Assembly (NCBI GenBank): GCA_964643605.1
Contig: CAZXTF010000013.1
Location: 1-23,340, forward strand
Source: CAMTWJ01 sp964643605
GTDB taxonomy: Bacteria; Patescibacteriota; Saccharimonadia; Saccharimonadales; 2-12-FULL-41-12
DNA: 23,340 nucleotides
Reading direction: 5' to 3'
Shown here: piece by piece, positions 1 through 7,565 of the stretch
Position numbering within the stretch: position 1 is the stretch's first letter
Layout of the letters: the number at the start of each line of letters is the position of its first letter
Position numbers and translations under genes: made by a program
Notes under the pieces: model-generated
Told to the model about the DNA's origin: nothing
Databases searched by the model: none
What the model saw: only the letters and a program-made list of their open reading frames with translations

Positions 1-519
1 TATCAGGCTTGCCAAGCGCTTATTGCGGTAGGTAGCGGCGGTATATTTGGGCTGGGCTTAGGTAAAAGCGTGCAGGCTTTTGGATATTTGCCAGAGGCTG
101 CTAACGACTCAGTTTTTGCAGTGCTGGCTGAAAAGTTTGGTTTTATTGGCGTAAGTTTGGTAATAACACTTTACCTCTGGCTATTTACTAGGTTTAAAAA
201 GATTATCGTTCGTACAAGTGATGCATTTTCTCGCCTGATTGTAGTTGGTGTATTTACCTGGATCAGTGTGCAGGCAATGATAAATATCGGTGCTATGATT
301 GGGCTTGTGCCGCTAAAAGGTATCACACTACCGCTGATTAGCTACGGTGGTACTAGTTTGATCTTTGTTATGGCAGCGCTGGGGATTGTTTTTCAGATTT
401 CACGCTACACCAGTTTTGCGCCAATTCGAAACGTAACTACAGGAGAGAGCAGTAATGAAAGTTTTGCTGGTCGGCGGCGGCAGCGGCGGACATATTACGC
501 CACTGCTGGCAGTCGCTAA
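1..519 (+). CDS. ftsW: FtsW/RodA-type SEDS glycosyltransferase, C-terminal part
   Basis: The reading frame is open from base 1, so the 5' end lies outside the window. The visible 172 residues hold the conserved late SEDS segment: a GSGGIFGLGLGKS loop, then PEAANDSVFAVLAEKFGFIG, then membrane segments and a PLKGITLPLISYGGTS motif near the end. In this family the protein polymerises lipid II into glycan strands at the septum (FtsW) or the side wall (RodA). The NDSVFAVLAEKFGFIG wording and the immediate murG and ftsQ neighbours favour FtsW. The last 22 codons overlap the start of murG in another frame, and the tail after the final membrane segment is short and basic (GRRRQRR). SEDS family membership is clear; FtsW over RodA rests on context. 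Confidence 0.9.
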   Translation, partial: YQACQALIAVGSGGIFGLGLGKSVQAFGYLPEAANDSVFAVLAEKFGFIGVSLVITLYLWLFTRFKKIIVRTSDAFSRLIVVGVFTWISVQAMINIGAMIGLVPLKGITLPLISYGGTSLIFVMAALGIVFQISRYTSFAPIRNVTTGESSNESFAGRRRQRRTYYATAGSR

Positions 520-1612
520 AAACCTAAAAGGAAAAGAACCTTCGCTTAAAGTTGCTATTGTCAGCGAAAGGGGAGGGCGTTTTTCCTCGTTAATCGATCA
601 AGAAAAAGAGCTTTTCTCTCGTCGCAGAAAAATCTTTGCTGGGAAGCTTCGTAGATATCATGGAGAATCGTGGTCGGCTCGATTATTTGACGTCAAGACA
701 AACCTTTTAAATATTCGTGACCTATTTTTGCTCGGATTTGGTTTTTTTGAAAGTCTTGGTTTTTTGATTTTTAACCGTCCGAAGATCATCTTTATAAAAG
801 GCGGTTTTGTCGGGGTGCCGATTGGTTTTGCTGCTGCAATCTTGCGGATACCTTATATCACACACGACTCAGATGCTCTGGCGGGGCTGACTAATCGTCT
901 CATTGGTAGTCGAGCTATCTTGCACGCTGTTGGTATGCCTCCAGAATTTTATGACTATCCCAAAGATAAGATGGTCTTTGTCGGGGTGCCGATTGGCGAA
1001 GATTTTACCCCTGTTAGTGAGAAAGAAAAGCAGCAATCAGTTAAAGATCTTGGCCTGGAAAACGATGGCCAAGTCTTGCTTATCACTGGTGGCAGTAATG
1101 GCGCACAACGTCTTGACGAGGCCTTTCGGCGTATTGTGAGTGAGCTGATAGATACTCATCCAAATTTGTCGATCATCCATCAGGTTGGTAAAGATAACGA
1201 AGATATATATGATGATTTTCCGAGCGAGATTAAGAAGAAAATTCGAGTTGAAACTTTTCTAAAGCCACTCTCTCGATATAGCACCGCAGCAGATGTGATC
1301 GTAGCTCGTAGTGGTGCTACTGCTATTGCTGAATTTGCCGCCCAAGCAAAGGCCTGTGTGATTGTGCCAAGTCCGTATCTGACGGGCGGGCATCAATTAT
1401 ATAATGCGCAGGTACTCGAGCGTAATAAAGCTGCAATTATTGTCGATGAAGGCTCGGATGCTAACGAGCTACTCCACGCAATCAGCCGATTTTTGGATCA
1501 CAAATCTGACCGAGAGAGGTTTGGTGCGAATTTGCATAAATTAATCCCTTCGGATGCTACAGAGCGACTGAGCGATGTGTTGCTTGCTCAACTTAAAAAG
1601 GCAGACAAATAA
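455..1612 (+). CDS. murG: UDP-GlcNAc:MurNAc-pentapeptide-PP-undecaprenol GlcNAc transferase MurG
   Basis: MurG makes lipid II by adding GlcNAc from UDP-GlcNAc to lipid I on the inner face of the membrane. The 385-residue protein is slightly longer than the usual 355-365. It has the N-terminal glycine loop GGGSGGH (residues 7-13), a GGFVGVP acceptor-side loop (116-122), HDSD where many MurGs have HEQN (137-140), the C-domain GGSNGAQ loop (212-218), and the nucleotide-sugar motif RSGATAIAEFAA (285-296) followed by GGHQLYNA (311-318). The ATG start is supported by AGGAG 8-10 bases upstream, at 441-445. The gene begins 65 bases inside the end of ftsW and is followed without a gap by the ftsQ-like gene, so the three are probably translationally coupled. 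MurG's product lipid II is the substrate of FtsW. Confidence 0.96.
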   Translation: MKVLLVGGGSGGHITPLLAVAKNLKGKEPSLKVAIVSERGGRFSSLIDQEKELFSRRRKIFAGKLRRYHGESWSARLFDVKTNLLNIRDLFLLGFGFFESLGFLIFNRPKIIFIKGGFVGVPIGFAAAILRIPYITHDSDALAGLTNRLIGSRAILHAVGMPPEFYDYPKDKMVFVGVPIGEDFTPVSEKEKQQSVKDLGLENDGQVLLITGGSNGAQRLDEAFRRIVSELIDTHPNLSIIHQVGKDNEDIYDDFPSEIKKKIRVETFLKPLSRYSTAADVIVARSGATAIAEFAAQAKACVIVPSPYLTGGHQLYNAQVLERNKAAIIVDEGSDANELLHAISRFLDHKSDRERFGANLHKLIPSDATERLSDVLLAQLKKADK

Positions 1613-2509
1613 ATGTTGGGTCGCAAGAAAAACCAACCTCGGCGGGCCCATCCAACCAGCCCCAAAAGACAACAAGTTTTTTCTTATAGATCTTCAAGGA
1701 AGGGCACGGACCGATCATTTGATAGGGGTGCTATCGAGAAAAACACACATCAGCGAGGCGCAAGTTGGTGGCTCAAGCGAACGCCGTATATTGTCTGTGT
1801 TATCGTACTCTTGGCAGTGTTCTTTCGGAGCTTTTTGCTTGATACGAACGTCCAGCTAAGCATGGTGGGTTCTGATGTATACTTGCGAGACAAGAACGAA
1901 TATCAGGCAGCTATCGACAACAAGCTCAGTAGCTCGCCGTTCAATCGTTTTCGACTGACGTTTAACGAGCAGAAGATTGCTAAGCAAGTCGAGGGACAAT
2001 TCCCTGAATTGCAAGAAGTAGTTGTGCGGATACCCATGTTTAGTCATCGGCCTACCGTTGAATTTCATATGGCTACGCCAGCTGCTCTTATTACCAGTAA
2101 CCACGATACTTTCGTTGTCGATGGCGATGGTAGAATTTTGTTTAATAAAAAGGATATGCCTGATCCTTCCAAAGCGCATAACCTACCTTTGATAAACGAT
2201 GTATCGAGCACAATAATAGAAATTGGTAAGCCAGCCTTGTCTAGCGATCAAGTTTCGTATATCCGACAGATATATCTGCAGGCAGACGCTCGAAGCGAAC
2301 AAGTCTCTTCTATCGAGCTACAACCAGGAGGAACCGAGATTTGGGTGCGGTTTAACGAGGCTAATTATTTTGTGAAGTTTAATCTAAATGCTGATGCTCG
2401 ACAGAGCATAGGGACGTACTTTGCGGTGAGTGAGAAGCTGAGGAGTGAAGGGAATACCCCAAAAGAGTACATTGATGTACGTGTGGCTGAGCGAGCTTTT
2501 GTAAAATAG
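1613..2509 (+). CDS. ftsQ: FtsQ/DivIB-like cell division protein
   Basis: The 298-residue protein has a long basic cytoplasmic N-terminus (about 55 residues, rich in K and R), one membrane segment (about residues 58-76, VCVIVLLAVFFRSFLL), and an extracytoplasmic region that opens like a POTRA domain. The pattern of a short helix, then FRLTFNEQKIAKQVEGQFPE and a strand ending VVVRIP, resembles the FtsQ/DivIB layout. FtsQ/DivIB scaffolds the divisome with FtsB and FtsL. The ATG follows the murG TAA directly (0-base gap), and ftsW-murG-ftsQ is the standard order of a division and cell wall cluster. Sequence identity to model FtsQ is low, so the call rests on topology, domain order and position. 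No terminator is obvious just after the stop. Confidence 0.75.
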   Translation: MLGRKKNQPRRAHPTSPKRQQVFSYRSSRKGTDRSFDRGAIEKNTHQRGASWWLKRTPYIVCVIVLLAVFFRSFLLDTNVQLSMVGSDVYLRDKNEYQAAIDNKLSSSPFNRFRLTFNEQKIAKQVEGQFPELQEVVVRIPMFSHRPTVEFHMATPAALITSNHDTFVVDGDGRILFNKKDMPDPSKAHNLPLINDVSSTIIEIGKPALSSDQVSYIRQIYLQADARSEQVSSIELQPGGTEIWVRFNEANYFVKFNLNADARQSIGTYFAVSEKLRSEGNTPKEYIDVRVAERAFVK

Positions 2510-3132
2510 CTAGAGCTGGCTCTTGGCTAAGTAGCTATTAATGCTGAGGAACCCCCACTCTTCTCTTCTAGTTCGCTTTTTGTTCGTATATTTGAATATG
2601 GAGCATGTATAGAAAAAACATATAAAAACAATACAAAACACAAAAAGTCAAAAAAATGCAAATAGGGCAGGAAAAGCAGGGGACGTGTAAAAAATATTAC
2701 AAGAGCGTGAAAAGCGTGAAAATGCAAATACACATTGTGGAAAACTATATATTGCGACGCAGCCCCCCGTGCAGTATGGGCCTAAGAGTAGCGTATCTAA
2801 AAAGAGTACTGGTTGGCAGAAGCCGAGAGTGTTAATGGTGCTATATATGCAAAATGGCAAAAACTCCCCTAGCCGGGGAGGTATTGGTTATCATCTATAA
2901 ACTATATATTAAAGTCGCAAAATATACATTGTACGACATAATGTCTGGAGCCCTGTTTGGGTTGTAATATCGCTGCTCTGCCTGTGTTTTATCTATGTAT
3001 TTTCTGGATTTTAAAAATTTAGTTTTGTTGCCCCCACTGCCCCTGCTGGTTCTAAACGTATTTTGTAAGAACAGCTATGTCTTTACACGCAAATCCCTAC
3101 ATACACAGTGTTCGTATTTTGTTCTTAAAAGG
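2510..3132. other. Convergent noncoding stretch
   Basis: About 620 AT-rich bases lie between the converging ftsQ-like gene and the minus-strand gene at 3133. I see no credible ORF; the short minus-strand frames here are Cys/Phe-rich and look random. A clear minus-strand terminator lies at 2859-2880, about 250 bases beyond the stop of the minus-strand gene. That leaves room for a long 3' UTR or a small RNA. An imperfect dyad, CATTGTACGACATAATG, lies near 2927-2943. No tRNA, rRNA or CRISPR pattern is visible. Confidence 0.6.
2859..2880 (-). terminator. Intrinsic terminator, minus strand
   Basis: A perfect six-pair stem CTCCCC/GGGGAG encloses a 5-base loop. Read on the minus strand it is followed directly by TTTTT. 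It would end transcripts coming from the minus-strand gene at 3133-3992, or an unrecognised RNA in 2881-3132. There is no T tract on the plus side. Confidence 0.8.
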
Positions 3133-3798
3133 TCAACTTAGGAAAATTGTAATGATTGGTGGAAACTCCGAAGCGTTCTTCTCGGCTGCTTGAGCACGGA
3201 CTTCAAGACGGTGATTGTATACGCTATCGTCGGCAGATAATACTTCTAGGGCTTCTTTGGCTCTCTCTTGGTCTATGTCTAATACCTCGCCGGGGTGTTC
3301 CTTCGCAAATTTTTGGCCTGCTTCGACATCTATGGATGGAATAACTTCCCAATCCCCACTCTTAGGGGCTGGCGTTATCATGATAAGATCTTTGCTGCTT
3401 TTGGGAGGAGTAGTTACTGTAAACGCACCCTTCTTGTTAGAATTATAGAGCGTGAATTCTGCACTTGGCCTTTCTTCGCTGTCTATTCCGACGTGAACCC
3501 TGTGTCTTTTGTCTAAATCATACTGCATCAACTCTTTTGCATGCTGACTCAGCACTGCTCGAGCATGTTCTTGGTCTATGTCGATAATTGGATAATACTC
3601 TTCATTCTCGTAGAGCTTTGTGACAGTTTGACCGAGCTGTATGTCGATACTCGGTGTAATGTGATACAAGTATAGTTCAGCATATGCTTTCTCAAAAAAA
3701 CTCGTTCCGGGTTCTTTAGTAGTTTCGGGCAATGTTAGTATTCTCCGCTGTGACGGTGCATAAAAGAGCCAGTACGCAAACGTGCCTGAGGTGGACAA
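3133..3798 (-). CDS. Uncharacterised protein with an internal duplication (probably the 3' part of a frameshifted gene)
   Basis: I do not recognise the family. The 221-residue frame contains two related segments. One begins PSIDIQLGQTVTKLYE and continues to IDIDQEHARAVLS (about residues 49-84). The other begins PSIDVEAGQKFAKEH and continues to LDIDQERAKEALEVLS (about 154-189). Both share PSID-x(3)-GQ-x(n)-DIDQE-x-A, which indicates a tandem domain duplication. No signal peptide or membrane segment is seen. The only in-frame start near the 5' end is a TTG at 3798 with no good ribosome binding site. The frame stays open upstream to about 3890, overlapping the frame 3735-3992. The simplest reading is one gene of about 285 codons split by a -1 type frameshift or an assembly indel; a separate TTG-started gene is possible. 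Confidence 0.55.
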   Translation of the reverse strand: MSTSGTFAYWLFYAPSQRRILTLPETTKEPGTSFFEKAYAELYLYHITPSIDIQLGQTVTKLYENEEYYPIIDIDQEHARAVLSQHAKELMQYDLDKRHRVHVGIDSEERPSAEFTLYNSNKKGAFTVTTPPKSSKDLIMITPAPKSGDWEVIPSIDVEAGQKFAKEHPGEVLDIDQERAKEALEVLSADDSVYNHRLEVRAQAAEKNASEFPPIITIFLS

Positions 3799-3992
3799 GG
3801 GTCGATTACTTCTTGTGGCAGGGGTATAGCTTTTGGAGGTCGTGGCAAGTAACGATTTGACTGATTTTGATGAATTGGTAGCTTAGGATCTGTTGTGTGC
3901 TCTGCTGCAGATTCGGCTAAGATGGGATCAAAACCTAGTTTTTTGAGCCTCTCACGACTGATGAAGTTTTGGGGAGGGTGTGAGGCTTCCAT
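3735..3992 (-). CDS. Short uncharacterised ORF, probable 5' part of the frameshifted gene
   Basis: This 85-residue frame starts with ATG 15 bases after the stop of the sigma-4/HARE gene, the spacing of a shared transcript. It begins MEASHPPQNFISRERLKKLGF and becomes Pro-rich (RPPKAIPLPQEV). The last 20 or so residues overlap the next frame (3133-3798) and may be out-of-frame readthrough. No family is recognised. No canonical X-XXY-YYZ slippery heptamer was found in the overlap, so programmed -1 frameshifting is not supported; an indel (real or from assembly) is more likely. Confidence 0.45.
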   Translation of the reverse strand: MEASHPPQNFISRERLKKLGFDPILAESAAEHTTDPKLPIHQNQSNRYLPRPPKAIPLPQEVIDPCPPQARLRTGSFMHRHSGEY

Positions 3993-4009
3993 TGTTTGTT
4001 CTGTCGTTT

Positions 4010-5038
4010 CTAGGCTTCTTGGAGGGCGTAGGTAGCTTTGGCAACTCGCTTGAACTGGTCTTTGCCCTGCAAGTTCAGAAGAATTGTCGTTTCTTTTACA
4101 TAACGACTTTTGAGGACTTGTTTTACAATTTCGTCTCGGTGTAGTGGTTCGCCTGCTTCTTTGAGTACATCAGCGATGATATCTGCGACAGTTCCCCTCT
4201 TGTATCCCCACTCTTTGAGTGCGTAGATTCCTCGGCCGATGAGCACGAATCGCTTGTCTTTGATAAGCTCGTTGTGAATAGCCTGAGTTGTTACATCTTT
4301 TCGCTTAAACTCGGAGTCTTTGATAGCCTCGGCGATTTCGTTGAAGTGCATGTGCTTGCCACTTTGCTGCAAGACTACGTAGATCTTGTCTCGGATGTTC
4401 TTTGGGTTTACAGTTGGCCATTTTACGAGACCCCAAACACCGCCAAGTGTTGCAAGGTGTTTTGAAGTGCTTGATAGTGCTGCTGCGTGCTTTGGGTCAT
4501 CGTGGCCAGAAACTTTGGTGATTTCCTCGATTGGCTTTGGCTCGCCAAGTGATTTGATAGCATCTACAAGCTTGCCCACATGTTTTTGTACGGCTTTTTC
4601 GTCATGAACTTTTGTGATAGCTGCTGCTTGGTGGTAATGGTCGTTGTCTGGAACAAGGCTGATGCTTGGGGCAAGATCCGCCAAAAATGCTACTCGAGAT
4701 TGGTCTAAACGAGTTCCTGCTTCTCCGGTGAGGTGTTTTACCAGATTAGAAATACGAGCTACATTACCCTCCCCTTCTAGTACGGTAACTAGTGTTTGAT
4801 CAATTTCTTTAATACCAGGGAGCGTGCCTGCTTTTGCAGCGTCTCTTAGTTTGGCAACAACAGCTTTTTCGAGCTGTCGAACTCGTTCTCTGGTGATTCC
4901 AAGGAGTTCACCAATCTGTTCTAGAGTTTCTCGACGCTCAAAAAGACCATATCGACGTGCTACAATTTCTCTTTCTCGTTCACGTTCTATGCTGGCAAGT
5001 ATAGATTTTACTGCTTCTTCAATCTGTTTCTGAGTCAT
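4010..5038 (-). CDS. Sigma-70 region 4-like protein fused to HARE-HTH-like domains
   Basis: The 342-residue protein opens with a sigma region-4 helix-turn-helix (about residues 22-66): REREIVARRYGLF, then ETLEQIGELLGITRERVRQLE, the classical -35 recognition signature. There is no region 2, so it cannot act as a normal sigma factor. The C-terminal half carries two similar winged-helix segments, about 213-278 (VVLQQSGKHMHFNEIAEAI ... RFVLIGRGIYAL) and 283-340 (VLKEAGEPLHRDEIVKQVL ... FKRVAKATYAL). They match the HARE-HTH fold also found in the Firmicutes RNA polymerase delta subunit. A role in transcription, such as an RNA polymerase-associated or -35-binding regulator, is inferred. It has its own consensus promoter at 5086-5114. 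Confidence 0.8.
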   Translation of the reverse strand: MTQKQIEEAVKSILASIEREREREIVARRYGLFERRETLEQIGELLGITRERVRQLEKAVVAKLRDAAKAGTLPGIKEIDQTLVTVLEGEGNVARISNLVKHLTGEAGTRLDQSRVAFLADLAPSISLVPDNDHYHQAAAITKVHDEKAVQKHVGKLVDAIKSLGEPKPIEEITKVSGHDDPKHAAALSSTSKHLATLGGVWGLVKWPTVNPKNIRDKIYVVLQQSGKHMHFNEIAEAIKDSEFKRKDVTTQAIHNELIKDKRFVLIGRGIYALKEWGYKRGTVADIIADVLKEAGEPLHRDEIVKQVLKSRYVKETTILLNLQGKDQFKRVAKATYALQEA

Positions 5039-5085
5039 ATTAGTCTATTTCTTCCTTAATCCACTCTTGATTAACGTTAAGCACA

Positions 5086-5114
5086 ATTATAACACCTAAG
5101 CTTTTAATCGTCAA
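5086..5114 (-). promoter_or_regulatory. Sigma-70-type promoter for the sigma-4/HARE gene
   Basis: On the minus strand TTGACG (5109-5114) and TATAAT (5086-5091) are separated by exactly 17 bases. The expected start is near 5079, about 40 bases before the ATG at 5038. It separates this gene from topA upstream. Confidence 0.85.
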
Positions 5115-5153
5115 GCAATTACCCTCTTATGTACATATTATTGTAAACCAATC

Positions 5154-5167
5154 GGACATATATGTCC
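5154..5167. repeat. Perfect 14-base palindrome GGACATATATGTCC
   Basis: A perfect dyad lies between the topA stop (5187) and the -35 box at 5109-5114, about 40 bases upstream of that box. It has no loop and no following T tract, so it looks more like a protein-binding site than a terminator. The binder is unknown. Confidence 0.5.
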
Positions 5168-5186
5168 AATATATGCATTAGCAGTA

Positions 5187-7496
5187 TTATTTTGAACTTT
5201 TTCGAGTGCGCCGTCGAGACCCTCTGGCGGGCGCTTTTGCAAGAAGCTCTTTGGCTGTTTTGAGATCGATATCAGTAGGCTCGGTGCCTTTTGGGATACG
5301 GGCATTTTTCTTGCCATCAGTAATATACGGACCATATGGGCCTTTGATGATATTGATGTCTCCCTCAAACGTCTTGATATACTTGTCGGCTTCTTTTTGG
5401 AGCTTTTCTTTGTAGAGTTCTCGGGCTTCTTCTTCGGTGATAGACAGAGGGTCAAGGGGTTTTATGGATACATATAGCTTGTCTATCTGGATATATGGCC
5501 CAAAACGACCGATGTTGGCTTTGATGACCTTGCCATCTTCGGTCTTCCCTACTTCTCGAGGCAGCTTAAACATCTCTAGGGCTTGCTCGAGCGTTACATT
5601 TTCGACAGTAGCGCCTTCTGGCATACCAGCGAAAGTTGGTTTTTCATCGTCTTCGGCCTCACCCTTTTGGATCATAGGGCCAAAACGACCGTAACGAGCA
5701 ATAATCGGCTTTTTGGTCTTAGGGTCTATCCCAAGAGTTCGGGCTTTGCTGGTCTCTTGCCGGCTTACATTGGCCGAGTTCTCGATGAGTGGGTGGAATT
5801 TGCCATAAAAATCGGCAATCATTTGCTGCCACTTTGTTTTACCATCGGCAATTTTATCGAGCTCGTTCTCGGCCTTTGCAGTAAAGTCATAATCAACAAT
5901 TGAAGAAAAGTATTCTACCAAAAAATCTGTGGCGATATCTGCTAGGTGCGTTGGCAGTAANNNNNNNNNNAGTAATTTGCCTCTCTCTACCCCCGTTGTT
6001 TCGGTAGTAATTTCGTTTTTAATGGTTTTATCTTGCAAGGTTAGGCGCTTGAGTTCTCGCTCTTTACCTTCTGAGTCTCGCTTTTCGATATAACCTCGAG
6101 TTTGGATGGTAGAGATAGTCGGCGCATAGGTACTTGGGCGGCCGATGCCGAGCTCTTCCAGCTTCTTTACCAGTGAAGCTTCGGAATAACGAGCTGGTGG
6201 TCGGTCGAACGACTGCAAAGCCTGGATTTTGATCAGGTCAAGTGCAGTGCCTTTTTTGATACTTGGTAAAATAATATCATCTTTGCTCGAGCCGTAAATC
6301 TTTTGATAGCCATCAAAAACTAAGACCTCACCTTTGGCCAAGAACTCCTCTGGATTATTGCTGATGGCGATGGTTAGTTCGGCTCGTTTTATGCGAGCGC
6401 TAGCCATCTGGCTGGCAAGAGCTCGACGCCAAATAAGCTGATATAGCTTGACTTGCTGCCCGTCGGCGCCAGCTTCGAAGTTGGCAAAATTACTGGGGCG
6501 GATGGCTTCGTGTGCCTCTTGTGCGCTAGCATTTTTGGTCTTGTATTGTCGTGTCTTGTGATATTCGGGGCCTAGGCTTTTCTTTATATACTGTTCGGCT
6601 GCAGATAGCGCTGTAGCCGAAAGATTGGTGCTATCGGTACGCATGTATGTGATATGACCATTCTCGTACAGCCTTTGAGCTAGTGTCATGGTCTGCTTGA
6701 CGCTAAAGCCGAGCTTGCTGGCTGCCTCTTGCTGCAGGCTACTGGTGGTAAACGGCGGACTTGGGTTGCGCAGGCCATCTTTCTCGGTATGATTTGCAAT
6801 GGTAAACGTACTGTCTTTGACTCTGGTTAGAAAATCTTCTGCAGTTGTCTCATCTGGCAGTGGCTTGGCAAGTTCGGCCTTGAGATCCTGGCTTTCTACG
6901 TCGAAATAGCCAGTGACTTTAAATTTGGATGATGCATTAAAAGCGGTAATCTCTCGTTCTCGGTCAACAATTAGGCGAACAGCCACAGATTGCACACGGC
7001 CAGCACTAAGGCCTGTCTGGACTTTTTTCCAGAGTACCGGAGAAAGTTCGTACCCTACCAGTCGGTCCAAAACTCGGCGAGCTTGCTGGGCATTTACTAG
7101 ATCTTCGTTGACGGTTCGGGGGTTTTTTATCGCCTCCTCAATAGCTGGTTTGGTAATTTCATGAAAGACAATTCGCTTAGTTTTTTTGTCGTCTAGACCG
7201 AGCGCCTTACAGAGGTGCCAGGCAATAGCTTCCCCTTCTCGGTCTTCATCACTTGCTAACCAAACGGTTTGTGAGCCTTTAGCAGCTTTTCTAAGCTCGG
7301 CAACTACCTTCTTTTTATCAGCAGGGATTTCGTATTCTGGCTCAAAGTTCTGCTCTTTATTAATAGACAAACCTTTTTTGGGTAGGTCCCGAATATGGCC
7401 GAAACTACTCTTTACGGAGTAGTCGCTACCGAGATATTTTTCGATAGTTTTTGCTTTTGCGGGGCTCTCTACGATTACTAGGTTTGGTTTGCTCAT
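5187..7496 (-). CDS. topA: DNA topoisomerase I (type IA)
   Basis: It relaxes negative supercoils by cutting one DNA strand through a 5'-phosphotyrosine. The N-terminal Toprim domain shows VIVESPAKAKTIEKYLG with the catalytic Glu at residue 10, and ASDEDREGEAIAWH with D83, D85 and E87. The active-site motif HITYMRTDST places the nucleophile at Tyr284. IGRPSTYAPTISTIQ and DYDFTAKAENELDKIADG complete the core. The C-terminal part (about 600-755) has GRFGP/YGPY repeats of the kind seen in Cys-less topoisomerase tails and ends in a basic RRRTRKSSK stretch; no zinc-finger cysteines are seen. A 10-N gap falls near residue 510 without breaking frame. It lies 69 bases downstream of dprA in the same direction, a common dprA-topA pairing. 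Confidence 0.97.
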   Translation of the reverse strand: MSKPNLVIVESPAKAKTIEKYLGSDYSVKSSFGHIRDLPKKGLSINKEQNFEPEYEIPADKKKVVAELRKAAKGSQTVWLASDEDREGEAIAWHLCKALGLDDKKTKRIVFHEITKPAIEEAIKNPRTVNEDLVNAQQARRVLDRLVGYELSPVLWKKVQTGLSAGRVQSVAVRLIVDREREITAFNASSKFKVTGYFDVESQDLKAELAKPLPDETTAEDFLTRVKDSTFTIANHTEKDGLRNPSPPFTTSSLQQEAASKLGFSVKQTMTLAQRLYENGHITYMRTDSTNLSATALSAAEQYIKKSLGPEYHKTRQYKTKNASAQEAHEAIRPSNFANFEAGADGQQVKLYQLIWRRALASQMASARIKRAELTIAISNNPEEFLAKGEVLVFDGYQKIYGSSKDDIILPSIKKGTALDLIKIQALQSFDRPPARYSEASLVKKLEELGIGRPSTYAPTISTIQTRGYIEKRDSEGKERELKRLTLQDKTIKNEITTETTGVERGKLXXXXLLPTHLADIATDFLVEYFSSIVDYDFTAKAENELDKIADGKTKWQQMIADFYGKFHPLIENSANVSRQETSKARTLGIDPKTKKPIIARYGRFGPMIQKGEAEDDEKPTFAGMPEGATVENVTLEQALEMFKLPREVGKTEDGKVIKANIGRFGPYIQIDKLYVSIKPLDPLSITEEEARELYKEKLQKEADKYIKTFEGDINIIKGPYGPYITDGKKNARIPKGTEPTDIDLKTAKELLAKAPARGSRRRTRKSSK
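5961..5970. other. Assembly gap (10 N) inside topA
   Basis: Ten N bases interrupt topA. The flanks both carry the same five bases: on the minus strand the upstream side ends ...AAATTACT and the downstream side begins TTACTGCC. Merging them at TTACT gives an in-frame RGKLLPTHLADIA, which fits the family at this point, so little or no real sequence may be missing. Confidence 0.9.
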
Positions 7497-7565
7497 CTAC
7501 TCAATAATAACCTTTAGTTGATTAAACTAACAGCCTACGTGTTTTTACTATTAAATGCAAGAAAA

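Noticed and set aside
2735..2750. DnaA-box-like TTGTGGAAA in the convergent region
   Set aside because: A single imperfect match without clustered boxes, an AT-rich unwinding element or dnaA/dnaN nearby; not evidence of an origin.
3735..3890. Programmed -1 frameshift joining the two overlapping ORFs
   Set aside because: No canonical slippery heptamer in the correct frame was found in the overlap; an indel or separate starts are simpler.
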